A stretch of DNA of 64,000 nt, taken from the NCBI GenBank assembly GCA_029862085.1, contig JAOTXZ010000001.1, forward strand, positions 1 through 64,000, read 5' to 3'. Positions 8,856 through 18,427 of the stretch are shown in pieces. Source of the DNA: Candidatus Nitrosopumilus sp. (lineage in GTDB: Archaea > Thermoproteota > Nitrososphaeria > Nitrososphaerales > Nitrosopumilaceae). Under the pieces are notes generated by a model. That model ran no database searches. It was not told the origin of the DNA and was given only the letters and a program-made list of their open reading frames with translations. Each line of letters opens with the position of its first letter. Position 1 is the first letter of the stretch. The position numbers were made by a program, and so were the translations under genes.

Positions 8856-10161
8856 CAGTTGAGGTTAACTCCTGTGTTACCTCTTTAATGGATTTGGTTA
8901 GATTTTTTGTGCCTAAAAATACCTTAAATCCTTTCTTAAAATCACCTTGAAGACCTTTTGGTATACCTGTTTGGAGATTTTTTTTCAAAAAATCTGATAA
9001 AAATTTTACAGCTTGAAAATTTTTCCGTTTTTCTAGGGAAACAATCTTTCTTTCGTCATTTATCCACATCAACTCTGTATTTGAGATATTTTTTGAAATA
9101 AAACTCCTAGAATCTTTTTCTCTAAAGAATTCAGGTCCCATTTTTGAATATTTTTTTGGAATTACAGGGGATTCTAGCAAGAAAAACAGATAGGCTTCTT
9201 TTCTCTCATCTGTAAAAGAGCTACTTCGTAAAACTTTGAATCCTCCTATCTCTAATTGTGTACTTAAAGAATTAGTGGCTCTCTTTATTTGACCCCAAAT
9301 AATGTCTGGACTTCGAATTTTAAAATTAAATTTTACTACTAGAACATTTTCTAAATTATTCTTTGAACTTTTTGATTTTTTGGGTTTAAAGAAATTCAGA
9401 GTTGGTTTAATTTGAAATGCTCTACAACTTAAAATAAACTTTCCAATATTTTCCTCAGAAATGGCCGCTGCCAGATTTCTGTTACTATCAATGGGATCCA
9501 CAATTACAATGAGGGTTTCAAATTTTTCTGTCGTTTTTCCGATTATTTGATTTTCCTTTACTTTGGCTATTGATTTTATTACATTTTCAAAACTGCCAAA
9601 ATTTAAAATTAAAACTTCAGATACGTATCCACTAAATCCTTGCTTGGCCATTTCTGCACCGTAAATACCAGTAAATTTAAGAAATGTTTTGAGTAATCTT
9701 ACTTCATCTCTCATTTTTTGTGTAAGAGCTTTTTTCATGTGTATGGTATGAAATGGAGACCTGTCTGCAGCGCTCTTCCAGTTGCCTAATTTTACATCAA
9801 AACAAGGAACAACGTTGATCTTTGTATTCTTAATTTTAGCCTCAACATAGGGATGCTCTGAGTATCGAACATATGGATTATGTTTCTTCATAGAGGAAAA
9901 TCCAATTTTTTGGGAAATTTCAATAAATTTAGCATCAGAAGTTTCTTTTTTGAATTTTATGAAAATATCCACATCTGCATCTTTAGATAACCAAGTCCCT
10001 TTTGCAAAAGAACCTCCAAATTCTAAACCAATCACATCTGGATATTTTTTTATTTGTTCTTCAACTAGTTTAAAGGCCAAATCTGCAATCTGTTTTTTTG
10101 AAATTTCTAAAGATTTGGTAGGAATAGCTGACTTTCGAACTTTGGAAATTATTTCTTTCAT
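8830..10161 (-). CDS. cca: CCA tRNA nucleotidyltransferase (archaeal class I)
   Basis: This enzyme adds or repairs the 3'-CCA end of tRNAs using CTP and ATP without a template. The 443-residue length fits the archaeal class I enzyme. The nucleotidyltransferase motif is at about residues 48-70: GGSFAKGTW...DADVDIFI, where the two Asp bind metal. The C-terminal regions expected for tRNA binding follow. Neither tRNA gene in this window encodes CCA, so the enzyme is required. The gene overlaps thpR upstream by 4 bp and the kinase downstream by 26 bp, in the thpR-cca arrangement common in archaea. Confidence 0.95.
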   Translation of the reverse strand: MKEIISKVRKSAIPTKSLEISKKQIADLAFKLVEEQIKKYPDVIGLEFGGSFAKGTWLSKDADVDIFIKFKKETSDAKFIEISQKIGFSSMKKHNPYVRYSEHPYVEAKIKNTKINVVPCFDVKLGNWKSAADRSPFHTIHMKKALTQKMRDEVRLLKTFLKFTGIYGAEMAKQGFSGYVSEVLILNFGSFENVIKSIAKVKENQIIGKTTEKFETLIVIVDPIDSNRNLAAAISEENIGKFILSCRAFQIKPTLNFFKPKKSKSSKNNLENVLVVKFNFKIRSPDIIWGQIKRATNSLSTQLEIGGFKVLRSSSFTDERKEAYLFFLLESPVIPKKYSKMGPEFFREKDSRSFISKNISNTELMWINDERKIVSLEKRKNFQAVKFLSDFLKKNLQTGIPKGLQGDFKKGFKVFLGTKNLTKSIKEVTQELTSTDDTIFYFN

Positions 10162-10703
10162 ATTGTTGCTTTTATCTCCTCTAAATCAGAGTACACCGGA
10201 CCTTGTGGAGTTAGAACACTTTGCTTGAGTTTAATATTTGATATTTCTTGTGATCCAAATTCAAATGATCTAAATTTCTCCATCTCCTTACTAATGTCCC
10301 CTATCTTGTTTTTAATTCTAAATATGGTAATGTGAGATTTAAACGGCTTATCTGAAGAAAAGCCCAAAGGAGATAACACATTTTCAACCTTTTTTGCCAA
10401 ATCTACTAAAGCATTTCCACCAACATTATCAGTTCCAATCCATATAACTCTAGGAAACTTCATTTTTGGAAAAGCTCCAACTCCTTTGAAATTAACTGTG
10501 AAAGATGAAAATTGAATTGTCCTCAGAGATTGCTTAATTTTTTGAGATATTTCCTCCGAAATTTCACCCAAGAACTGAAGTGTAAAATGTAAATTTTGAG
10601 GTTCTACAGGCTTTGCCTTCATGTTAATCTCTGACTGAAATTTTTTAATTGAACTAATTACCTCATGGTTAGAAATTTCAACTGCAACAAAAGTTCGCAT
10701 CAC
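10158..10703 (-). CDS. thpR: RNA 2',3'-cyclic phosphodiesterase
   Basis: This 181-residue protein is of the 2H phosphoesterase superfamily, which opens 2',3'-cyclic phosphates on RNA ends. Both catalytic H-x-T motifs are visible: HFTLQFLG near residue 40 and HITIFRI near residue 125. The N-terminus MRTFVAVEI is typical for ThpR. It is the first gene of the thpR-cca-kinase operon and overlaps cca by 4 bp, which supports a role in tRNA end processing or repair. Confidence 0.93.
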   Translation of the reverse strand: MMRTFVAVEISNHEVISSIKKFQSEINMKAKPVEPQNLHFTLQFLGEISEEISQKIKQSLRTIQFSSFTVNFKGVGAFPKMKFPRVIWIGTDNVGGNALVDLAKKVENVLSPLGFSSDKPFKSHITIFRIKNKIGDISKEMEKFRSFEFGSQEISNIKLKQSVLTPQGPVYSDLEEIKATI

Positions 10704-10773
10704 AATTTTCTTTCAAGTATCTTTATAATAATTTCCGGTAGCTTCATAGATTACCCGATTTGTTCTTTAACTA

Positions 10774-11322
10774 ATGACAAAACTAATTGTCTGCCTAACT
10801 GGCATGCCTGGAGCAGGTAAATCTACCATCGCTGATGGTCTAAAATCCAGAGGATATGAAATCATCAATATGGGAAATGCAGTTAGAACAGAGGCAAAAA
10901 AGAGAAGTCTTGAACCTACCGGACCTAATCTTGGAAAATTAATGCTTGAACTTCGAGAAAAAAATGGCCCCGGAGCAATAGCAGAGTTGGTAAAACCAGA
11001 AATTGAAAATTCAAAGTCAAACGTAATAATTATTGATGGAATAAGATCCTCACCTGAAATCGAAGTTCTCAGAAAGTATGGAACAGTAAAACTTCTAGCT
11101 ATACATGCCTCTACTGACACTCGATTTGAATTCCTACAACAACGAGGGAGATCAGATGATCCCAAAACAAAAGAAAATTTTGAAGAACGAGATGATCGTG
11201 AATTAGGTGTGGGAATAAGTAACCCAATTGCATTATCAGATGACGCCATTTCCAACAATAATCTTACAAAAGAAGAATTGATAGAGGCATCGATAAAAAA
11301 AATTGAAAAATGGAAGAAATGA
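10774..11322 (+). CDS. UPF0200 family nucleotide kinase-like P-loop protein
   Basis: This 182-residue P-loop protein starts with a Walker A motif (GMPGAGKST, about residues 10-18) and resembles dephospho-CoA/adenylate kinases. The archaeal UPF0200 family has this size and the same NMGNAVR and IDGIRS motifs; the substrate is not established. The promoter region is shared with the divergent thpR. The gene ends in an ATGA overlap with the next gene, so the pair is translationally coupled. Confidence 0.85.
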   Translation: MTKLIVCLTGMPGAGKSTIADGLKSRGYEIINMGNAVRTEAKKRSLEPTGPNLGKLMLELREKNGPGAIAELVKPEIENSKSNVIIIDGIRSSPEIEVLRKYGTVKLLAIHASTDTRFEFLQQRGRSDDPKTKENFEERDDRELGVGISNPIALSDDAISNNNLTKEELIEASIKKIEKWKK

Positions 11323-11714
11323 ACGTTCCTTCCCTTAAATGCAAAATTGAAATATTATCTTCAATTAATCCATCAGAAGATCCTCACAAGGTTGAATCTG
11401 CCATTTTAAACATTTTTCCAAACTGTGACATTAAAATTGAGAAATTCTCTATCAAGGGAGATTCAAATGATTTACATTTGTTTGAAAAAATTCATGAGGC
11501 CATACATTCTATGCAATCTCAAAGAAGTTATCGTCGAGCATTACAAAAAAATTTAGATAATGACTCTACCTGGTTCTATCTGAACAAGCAAGCAGCATTT
11601 GCCGGAAAAATAGCTCTTTGTGAAAAATCAGACGAGTCTCCCCTAGGACCAATCAAAGTGGTGTTAACTTCTGCAACTATTGATAGAATTATCGATTGGT
11701 TAATTTTGGAATAG
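11319..11714 (+). CDS. UPF0201 family protein (putative RNA-binding)
   Basis: The ATG at 11319 is preferred because it forms a perfect ATGA overlap with the stop of the upstream gene; another ATG lies in frame at 11310. The ~131-residue product (KCKIEILSSINPSEDPHKVESAILNIFP ... GPIKVVLTSATIDRIIDWL) matches the archaeal UPF0201 pattern, which often accompanies UPF0200. An RNA-related role has been suggested for the family but I can see no decisive motif. Confidence 0.8.
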   Translation: MNVPSLKCKIEILSSINPSEDPHKVESAILNIFPNCDIKIEKFSIKGDSNDLHLFEKIHEAIHSMQSQRSYRRALQKNLDNDSTWFYLNKQAAFAGKIALCEKSDESPLGPIKVVLTSATIDRIIDWLILE

Positions 11715-11859
11715 GAATAAAATTAGCCAGCAAAATTCAATATTTATTTGATATTTTTTTAATTTATCTAGAAAAAATAATTTTTAAAAAAATTATCCCG
11801 CGAGGGAAAGGCACAAAAATTCATAAAAAACTAAATGGCACTTGTCTACAAGAAATCTT

Positions 11860-12249
11860 ATGAGTAATCTCAAGGCAACATCAATTGATCATGTAAATAT
11901 GAAAGTCAAGAACTTGGAGAAATCAGTAGAGTTTTACAAAAGTCTTTTTGGATTTGAAATAAAGCAAGAAGAAAACCCAAACAAGGCAGATGTTCCCTCA
12001 AAAATAATTGGAAATGATACTATCAAACTTTGCCTTTATGAAGTCCCTGAAATGTCTCCAGAAGGTGGAATTGCTCACTTTGGATTCAATATTATCAATT
12101 TTGATGAAATAATTGAAAAATGCAAGGAACTAGATATCCAAATACTTTATGGGGGCGAAATTGATTGGGAAAAATCAAAATCGGTATACATTGTAGACCC
12201 AAGTGGCTATGAGTTAGAATTGGGTCAGGTTTCTGGTGGCGGATTGTAG
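11860..12249 (+). CDS. Glyoxalase/VOC superfamily protein
   Basis: The start is taken at ATG 11860 (MSNLKATSIDHVNMKV); an in-frame TTG lies at 11842. The 129-residue protein has the paired beta-alpha-beta-beta-beta units of the vicinal oxygen chelate fold: DHVNMKVKNLEKSVEFYKSLFGFE in the first half and YIVDPSGYELELGQ at the end. Candidate metal ligands are the His of DHVNM and the Glu of ELEL. The substrate cannot be predicted. The next gene begins 7 bp downstream and is probably co-transcribed. Confidence 0.85.
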   Translation: MSNLKATSIDHVNMKVKNLEKSVEFYKSLFGFEIKQEENPNKADVPSKIIGNDTIKLCLYEVPEMSPEGGIAHFGFNIINFDEIIEKCKELDIQILYGGEIDWEKSKSVYIVDPSGYELELGQVSGGGL

Positions 12250-12255
12250 AAGATA

Positions 12256-13245
12256 ATGAAAATTCTTTTTCTTTTGTTATTACTTGTCCCATTGATTGTT
12301 CCAGTTTATGCTGAAGATATTGTAATAATTGAAGTAGAGCCAAATCCCGAAGGAAGCGATTCAGGAAACGAGTGGGCCAGATTGTTTAATTCTGAAAATG
12401 AATCAGTAACTTTGTCTGGGTGGATAATTAACTCAACTCACGCAGATATAAAATCTTTCAAATTGTCGGGAAACATTGGACCATGTACTGATAAATTGAT
12501 AAAATTTCCAGGTGAGTTTATTGACAACGAAAATGAATCACTAATTCTTTATGACAATACTGGAACCATTGTAGATTCCACTTCCAAGATTAACGATGGT
12601 TTAGATAACAGTGTAACATGGACAACAAAGACTCCAAAGTGTGCATTTTCACCTGACCAAATTTCCGAGAACTCACCAGCTCCCTCAAACCTAGCACCCA
12701 TAGAACCAATTCCTACTCCAGTAGAGTCATCTATCAACCCTGCAGAGTCCAAGCCAGAAATTATTGAAGAAAGTGAAGAAAAGGATTTCCTAGATTTTGG
12801 AATTTCCATCGAGAAAGATGAAGAATTCATGGAGGATTTGAATCCTAATTTGCCTATAATTGGCATAGCAGTAGCTGTGATTATTGGAATAGTTATTGTA
12901 ATAGCAATGAGGAACAGTAGAAAGGAACGCGATCCCTCTGTGGTTAAAAACAAGGAAAAAGATATGGAATATGAAATAATTCCCATGTCAGAAAAATTTC
13001 AAGAAATGAAAACTAAAACAAATCCAGATAAAGGAAATATTCCAAGCCCAAAACAGTTTATAGAAAATAAGATTCGGTTAATTTCAAAACTGCAAGAAAA
13101 TAATATTGGCGATTATGAGAAATTAGAAAAAATAAAAAAATCTTTGATGGCCAATGGGTCTTTCACCCTAAAGGATAACAAGTACGTTGAATCCCAATTA
13201 GAAGAGTATAAAAAAATAGCAAAAAAAGATTCTGAGGAATCTTGA
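12256..13245 (+). CDS. Membrane-anchored lamin-tail-domain-like protein
   Basis: A signal peptide (MKILFLLLLLVPLIVPVYA) is followed by a ~100-residue domain with IIEVEPNPEGSDSGNEWARLFN, SGWIINST and NESLILYDNTGTIVDS, which are hallmarks of the lamin-tail (LTD) beta-sandwich. A Pro/Ser/Glu-rich linker follows, then one transmembrane helix (about residues 199-219) and a ~110-residue Lys/Glu-rich cytoplasmic tail. The topology is outside domain, one span, charged inside tail. It may hold extracellular material to the membrane; this is inference. Confidence 0.75.
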   Translation: MKILFLLLLLVPLIVPVYAEDIVIIEVEPNPEGSDSGNEWARLFNSENESVTLSGWIINSTHADIKSFKLSGNIGPCTDKLIKFPGEFIDNENESLILYDNTGTIVDSTSKINDGLDNSVTWTTKTPKCAFSPDQISENSPAPSNLAPIEPIPTPVESSINPAESKPEIIEESEEKDFLDFGISIEKDEEFMEDLNPNLPIIGIAVAVIIGIVIVIAMRNSRKERDPSVVKNKEKDMEYEIIPMSEKFQEMKTKTNPDKGNIPSPKQFIENKIRLISKLQENNIGDYEKLEKIKKSLMANGSFTLKDNKYVESQLEEYKKIAKKDSEES

Positions 13246-13308
13246 TTAATTTTTAAAAAAATTACAAGAGTAATTATCTTAATATTTCAGAATGCTAAAA
13301 TATTGTTG

Positions 13309-14673
13309 ATGAAGATTCTTGTTGGCTGTATTCTGAGCTTATTTTTAATTTCTATGGTTTCTTCTTCTTTTGCTCATGAAAGCATTGATCATAATTTGAG
13401 GGTAACAACTGATAATGGTAGCTATAACGAAGGTGAGATAATCGCAATTTCGGTTCAAGTATCAGAGTATTATGGAGGAGCTATTTCAATCCAAATTTGG
13501 AAAGATGGGGATATGATTGATGTGAATCAAGGAGAAGTAACGTTTACCGGAGATACTGAGGTATCTTATTCTTATATTACAATCGCTGAAGGTCCATCCT
13601 GGACTCAGGGAACCTATGTTGCTAGAGCAGCACATCATGGTAGTGTCGGAGAAACAACATTTAATGTTGGAAGTTACGAAATAGAGGAAAAATCACCAGA
13701 ACAGAACACAGGACCGCCAAAAAAACGGATTACAATTAAAATGGAAGATACCGTTTTCTATCTTGATTCACAAAATAAAATTATTCGTGCAACTGTAGAA
13801 ATTGAAAACTATATTCCCAGCGATGGAGGATATTTTATGAAAGTAACTCATGTTCCTACAAACAAAGTTCTAAAAGATTTCCGGATTTTTCCAAAACCCT
13901 CCGAAGATGATTTGTGGGCAGTTCCAATTGCTTATCCTATTTTGGATTCTGACATCAAAGTTGGAAATCAGATGTTATTTGGAGAATTTGAAATACATAT
14001 CAGAACAGAATTTGGTATACAAACTGCTACTACTAATTTTTCTATTTTTGAATCTCAAGATGACCAAGAATCACAAACACAGATTGACCCACCCTCATTG
14101 GAATTAGATTCTGGGTCAAGTGATCAAACTTTTCAAAACATTCCTGAATGGGTAAAAACCAATGCTGGATGGTGGGCAAATGATAAGATATCTGAGCCTG
14201 AATTTCTACGAGCAATTGAATATTTGATAAAAAATGAAATAATGACGATTTCCATCAATGAAAATGAAAATCTACCACAATTTACCACCACATATTCTCG
14301 CCCATCTAAATATTCTACAGAATATGTGGAAATTGTTGGAAGTCTGTTAGAAAAACATCAAGGTGCCGTGACTTTAACAATCATACAGCCAGACAAATCC
14401 GAAGAAACACTCACAACCTTTTCGCGAGATGGGAACTTTGTGACAACAATGGAATTAACTGATGAATCGCTTCTAGGAATATATCAGGTATTTGCTGAAA
14501 TTAAGGGTGATCTGATACCTATCTCTACATTTAATGTAAATATTGCAGATTCAGCAATGGTCCCAACGTGGATTAAGAACAATGCTGAATGGTGGGCTAA
14601 GGGATTAATCACAGATGATGACTTTGTAAAAGGTATCCAATATTTAGTAGAACAAGGTATTATTATTGTCTAA
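13309..14673 (+). CDS. Secreted protein with two WIK-WW domains
   Basis: The start is ATG 13309; two in-frame TTGs precede it. The 454-residue protein has a signal peptide (MKILVGCILSLFLISMVSSSFA) and Ig-like beta domains. It carries two copies of a ~37-residue module: IPEWVKTNAGWWANDKISE (about residue 280) and VPTWIKNNAEWWAKGLITD (C-terminus), each followed by F-x-x-(A/G)-I-x-YL. The same module opens the plastocyanin-like protein at 25967-26497. These modules are frequent in thaumarchaeal secreted proteins; their function is unknown to me. Confidence 0.75.
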   Translation: MKILVGCILSLFLISMVSSSFAHESIDHNLRVTTDNGSYNEGEIIAISVQVSEYYGGAISIQIWKDGDMIDVNQGEVTFTGDTEVSYSYITIAEGPSWTQGTYVARAAHHGSVGETTFNVGSYEIEEKSPEQNTGPPKKRITIKMEDTVFYLDSQNKIIRATVEIENYIPSDGGYFMKVTHVPTNKVLKDFRIFPKPSEDDLWAVPIAYPILDSDIKVGNQMLFGEFEIHIRTEFGIQTATTNFSIFESQDDQESQTQIDPPSLELDSGSSDQTFQNIPEWVKTNAGWWANDKISEPEFLRAIEYLIKNEIMTISINENENLPQFTTTYSRPSKYSTEYVEIVGSLLEKHQGAVTLTIIQPDKSEETLTTFSRDGNFVTTMELTDESLLGIYQVFAEIKGDLIPISTFNVNIADSAMVPTWIKNNAEWWAKGLITDDDFVKGIQYLVEQGIIIV

Positions 14674-14946
14674 ATATTTTTTTCAAATTTAATTGATTTT
14701 GAATTTATTTTTTTGAAAAAATAAGAATTAAAAAAATTGTTACTGGTCCAAGTTTTTATTTATAAATTGTTCCAAAAAAATATGACATTCAGAATTACTT
14801 AAATTCATTATTTATTCCATAATTATTGGGAAACTGGACGTGATTTGCTATCGTATGTAGTTTTGTCATGTTCCCTCTTTTCCCCCTAGTATTGTTAAGA
14901 TAAAATCATTGGGGAATAGAACCATTTTTGATTACTTCCAATTTTG

Positions 14947-15663
14947 TTATTTAAAAATAGAGACCAATTCTGGTAAAGCAATGGCAGAAGTTGATCTAAT
15001 TGATAAATCCATATCTTCTGTCATTATTGTGTTATCTGGATTTATTTCTATTAAGGTGGCGTCATTTTGTTTGGCATAGATTGGAAGTGTATTTGCAGGA
15101 GATACAACAAGTGAAGTACCTGCAATAATCATTACATCGCAATTATTTGCATGAATTATTGCTTTCTGCCAAACATCCTGAGGTAAACCTTCACCAAACC
15201 ATACAACATCAGGTCTTAAAATATTTCCACATGTACATAAAGGAGGGTTTTCTGAGAATTCAGAATACATTTCATCTTTAAAATCACAGACTGTACATTT
15301 TATTTTTACAATACTTCCATGCAATTCTAAGACTTGAGAGCTACCAGCTCTTTGATGTAATCCATCAATATTCTGAGTAAGAATTACTACTTCAGAATAT
15401 TTTTCCAACTCCGCGATAGCCTTGTGGCCAAGATTAGGTTCGGCTGCAAAAATGTTGTGTCTCCTTTCATTATACCACTCCCAAACAAGTTTTGGATCGT
15501 CATAAAAGGCCTCAATTGTAGCTAATTTCATCGCATCATAATTTCTCCACATTCCATCCTTGCCTCTAAATGTTGGAATTCCACTTTCTTGTGAAATCCC
15601 CGCACCAGTTACAAAAACAACTTTCCTAGCAGCCCTTAATTTTTCTGAAATTGAATTAATCAT
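14947..15663 (-). CDS. cobB: Sir2 family NAD-dependent protein deacylase
   Basis: The 238-residue protein contains the full sirtuin signature: [15 protein letters not shown] (NAD binding), [12 protein letters not shown], the catalytic His in LELHGS, and a zinc site made of CTVC and CTCG (residues ~120-150), followed by RPDVVWFGE and GTSLVVSPA. In archaea such enzymes remove acyl groups from lysines, including on chromatin proteins. It is the last gene of the prs-methyltransferase-rnz-sir2 operon and overlaps rnz by 8 bp. Confidence 0.95.
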   Translation of the reverse strand: MINSISEKLRAARKVVFVTGAGISQESGIPTFRGKDGMWRNYDAMKLATIEAFYDDPKLVWEWYNERRHNIFAAEPNLGHKAIAELEKYSEVVILTQNIDGLHQRAGSSQVLELHGSIVKIKCTVCDFKDEMYSEFSENPPLCTCGNILRPDVVWFGEGLPQDVWQKAIIHANNCDVMIIAGTSLVVSPANTLPIYAKQNDATLIEINPDNTIMTEDMDLSIRSTSAIALPELVSIFK

Positions 15664-16564
15664 CTTGTTTTATTTCAACTTCTAAAAGATCTCTTGCGGT
15701 AATTACAGAATCATGAAATTTTTTCGCTTCTTCTAGATGTTGAGTTTCATCCTTGTATCGTGCAGAAAAATGAGTTAGAATAAGATTTTTCACATTTGCT
15801 TTTTTCCCTAAGGTTGCAGCTTGTTTGGCAGTAGAATGACGTGTTTCAATTGCTTTTTCCTTTAGTTCATCTAAAAAGGTAGAATCAAAAACCAGATAAT
15901 CGCAATTCTCAAAGAATTTTTCTAGTTCTCCGGTTGGCATTGTATCTCCTGAAATTCCTATCTTTATCCCAGGTCTTTTTTCTCCTAGAACTTGGTCTGA
16001 TGAAATAATTTCTCCTCCAAATTTAATCTGTTCTCCATTTTGTAATTTATTCCACAGATTACCTTCAGGAATTCCCAGTGCTTTTGCTTTCTCAAGATTA
16101 AATCTTCCAGGCTTGTCTTTTTCATCAAACCGATATGAAAATGCAGAAATTGAATGGCTAGCTTTGCTTGCATGAATAGAATAAAATTTGGAATCCAAAA
16201 CTTTTCCTTCATCTATTATTGAAATCATTATTGGAAATGACAATCCAAAATTTAATACCTTGATATTGGCTGCAATGAATTCATCAATTCCTTTTGGTCC
16301 ATAAATTTCTAGAGATTCAGTTCTATGTTGCATAGTCATTGTTTGAAGAAGTCCTAAAATTCCGATACAGTGATCACCATGAAGGTGTGTTACAAAAATT
16401 TTCATTTTTTTATTCCATCCTAAACCTGATTTAAAAAAAGAAATTTGCGCAGATTCCCCTGCATCAAACATTAGAATTTCTCCCTCTCTTACAAGGCAGA
16501 TACACGACAAACCTCTTTTTTCAGTTGGCTGTGCAGCTGATGTTCCCAAAAAAACTAGTTTCAT
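15656..16564 (-). CDS. rnz: Ribonuclease Z (tRNA 3' endonuclease)
   Basis: This short-form RNase Z (302 aa) cleaves tRNA precursors after the discriminator base before CCA addition. The metallo-beta-lactamase motif [10 protein letters not shown] (about residues 60-69) supplies zinc ligands. Further ligands are expected at [18 protein letters not shown] and LTHFSARY. The N-terminus [14 protein letters not shown] is typical. It overlaps the upstream methyltransferase by 4 bp and the downstream sirtuin by 8 bp. Confidence 0.95.
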   Translation of the reverse strand: MKLVFLGTSAAQPTEKRGLSCICLVREGEILMFDAGESAQISFFKSGLGWNKKMKIFVTHLHGDHCIGILGLLQTMTMQHRTESLEIYGPKGIDEFIAANIKVLNFGLSFPIMISIIDEGKVLDSKFYSIHASKASHSISAFSYRFDEKDKPGRFNLEKAKALGIPEGNLWNKLQNGEQIKFGGEIISSDQVLGEKRPGIKIGISGDTMPTGELEKFFENCDYLVFDSTFLDELKEKAIETRHSTAKQAATLGKKANVKNLILTHFSARYKDETQHLEEAKKFHDSVITARDLLEVEIKQDD

Positions 16565-17508
16565 TTTATCAAAATTGTCCTGGTCAAGCTTTTATGCCTA
16601 AAAATGTCATAGGTTTTGGATGGATTCATATTCAATTTTTTTTCAAAACCCTTTTTACACATTATTGCAATCTTTTTCCTTCTAGGGAGCATTGACACAA
16701 ATTTTTTAATTAATTCTTGTGGATTTTCTGATACTTTAGAGGCAGTTCCGTAAGGAAGGTCTGTTACAATACCATCAAATTTATCTTGCATTTTTGTAAA
16801 TTCACTAAAATCTGCCTTGATTATTTTCGATTTGAATTCATTTGCTTCCATATTTTCTTTTGAAATCTCATACATTTTTTTATCAAAATCTAACCCAATG
16901 GCCTTTATTCCCATTGACTCTGCCTCCAGAAGGGTAGTACCAGTTCCACAAAATGGATCGCATAAAGTTTCTCCTTCTTTTAGGCCAATCAAATTTATCA
17001 TTACTCGTGCTAGTTTCCAATCTAATTCATGTGGATGCTTTCTCACTTTTTTAGGCCTGTCTGCAAATTTTTGTGGTCTGGAAAAACCAAAAAAGTTTTC
17101 TTGATTTGTGAAAATCAAATAAATTACAATATCAGGATTTTTTAAATTTACTTGAGCCTGTGAAAGCTTTGAAATCATATCTCCCATCGAGCTTTCTAAT
17201 TCTGGAATGTTAAATTGCTTTGAAGATAAATTTTCAATTCTACATGCAAAAGTTTTTGCATTTTTTAATACTTCAAAATTTTCCTCTCCTAAAAATAATC
17301 CTGACATTTTACGTAAAATTTGACCAGAAATTTTTACAAAGGTTGCACGCCTTGCAATTTTCTCCCAACTCGTATTTGATTGTATTATCACTAAATTTGA
17401 AAACGATTTTGATTTAGCAAATCTATCATAAGTTTTTGCAATAGCTATTACTTCATCTTTGGCAATTTCTAAATGATCTTTAGATAAAATAAAAAAATTT
17501 TCTGGCAT
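16561..17508 (-). CDS. tRNA (guanine-10-N2) methyltransferase, TrmG10/Trm11 type
   Basis: The 315-residue protein has a THUMP-like N-terminal half and a Rossmann SAM-methyltransferase C-terminal half. The latter shows [14 protein letters not shown] (SAM binding, about residues 186-199) and the amino-methyltransferase motif TDLPYG (about 248). This arrangement is that of the archaeal enzyme that methylates the N2 of G10 in tRNA. It sits between prs and rnz with 1 and 4 bp overlaps. Confidence 0.88.
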   Translation of the reverse strand: MPENFFILSKDHLEIAKDEVIAIAKTYDRFAKSKSFSNLVIIQSNTSWEKIARRATFVKISGQILRKMSGLFLGEENFEVLKNAKTFACRIENLSSKQFNIPELESSMGDMISKLSQAQVNLKNPDIVIYLIFTNQENFFGFSRPQKFADRPKKVRKHPHELDWKLARVMINLIGLKEGETLCDPFCGTGTTLLEAESMGIKAIGLDFDKKMYEISKENMEANEFKSKIIKADFSEFTKMQDKFDGIVTDLPYGTASKVSENPQELIKKFVSMLPRRKKIAIMCKKGFEKKLNMNPSKTYDIFRHKSLTRTILIK

Positions 17509-18383
17509 TATTTTATTGCCTTTACAATGGTACTTGAAATATCAACAATAGAGGTTTTACCTGGTATCGTATTAGTACTAATTATTCTAGAAACTCCCGA
17601 TTTTTTAATTTTCTTTTCAGCATTATTCATTAAAAGAGCATGAGTACATGCAACAAACACTCGATTACACTTTTGTTTCTTGAGAAATTCTGTAGCTTTG
17701 ATAATACTTCCTCCAGTACTAATCATATCATCCACCAAAATTATGTCTCTATTTCTTACCTCATCAAGACCCTCAGTTTTAATTTGGACTTTGCCTGTTT
17801 TTCGATTACGTTGTTTTTTCAATGCGATAAACTCTGTTCCAAATTTATCGGCAAATTCCTTTGCTCTTAGCTTTCCTCCTTGGTCAGGGGAAACAACTAG
17901 GGGTTTTTTTAGAACTAATTTTTTAAAATATCTGACCAAATCAGGAATGGCAGATATATTTTCAGATTTAATTTTAAAATGTTTAAAGCCAATTTTACTA
18001 TGAATATCAACGACTATTACTTTAGAAGCACCTGCGCCTTTGAACAACCTTCCAAGAACTTTCATTGTTACAATTTCTCCTGGTAAAAATTCTCTATCCT
18101 GCCTAGCATATCCTAAGTAGGGAATCACCACCATTACCTCATTAGAGCAATCTTTTGCCTTTGAGATCAATGACAAGGCATGGAGCAGATTTGAATCCAC
18201 GGGAGGATATATTGATTGAACTACGATTGATTTACTCTTTGACAGCTTTCCTTTGAGGGTGATTTTGCTTTCCCCATCTGGAAATATTTTTACTTCTGAT
18301 TTGATTAGGTTTGCTTGTAGTTTTTTTGATATTTTTTTAGCTAAATCCGCTGAAGAATTACCAGCGATAAGATTAATCAACAA
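17508..18383 (-). CDS. prs: Ribose-phosphate pyrophosphokinase
   Basis: The enzyme makes PRPP from ribose 5-phosphate and ATP for nucleotide, histidine and NAD synthesis. The 291-residue protein shows the family motifs: SEVKIFPDGESK, VVIPYLGYARQDREF, VVDIHS and the PRPP-binding loop ILVDDMISTGGS (about residues 213-224). It is the first gene of an operon with the tRNA methyltransferase, rnz and the sirtuin; its stop shares one base with the next start. Confidence 0.95.
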   Translation of the reverse strand: MLINLIAGNSSADLAKKISKKLQANLIKSEVKIFPDGESKITLKGKLSKSKSIVVQSIYPPVDSNLLHALSLISKAKDCSNEVMVVIPYLGYARQDREFLPGEIVTMKVLGRLFKGAGASKVIVVDIHSKIGFKHFKIKSENISAIPDLVRYFKKLVLKKPLVVSPDQGGKLRAKEFADKFGTEFIALKKQRNRKTGKVQIKTEGLDEVRNRDIILVDDMISTGGSIIKATEFLKKQKCNRVFVACTHALLMNNAEKKIKKSGVSRIISTNTIPGKTSIVDISSTIVKAIK

Positions 18384-18427
18384 ATGATCGTGTTGTAAGG
18401 GGATTCTTAAGTTTTGAGAAATAGAAA

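Noticed and set aside
14700-14900. Short minus-strand frame of 24 codons (MTKLHTIANHVQF...)
   Set aside because: It has a purine-rich run before the ATG, but no domain, no paralogue and a length well within chance.
15985-16212. Second frame inside the RNase Z gene, and similar long frames antisense to FDH, glnA, amt and others
   Set aside because: These lie wholly inside well-supported genes, lack domains and have shadow-like amino acid composition.
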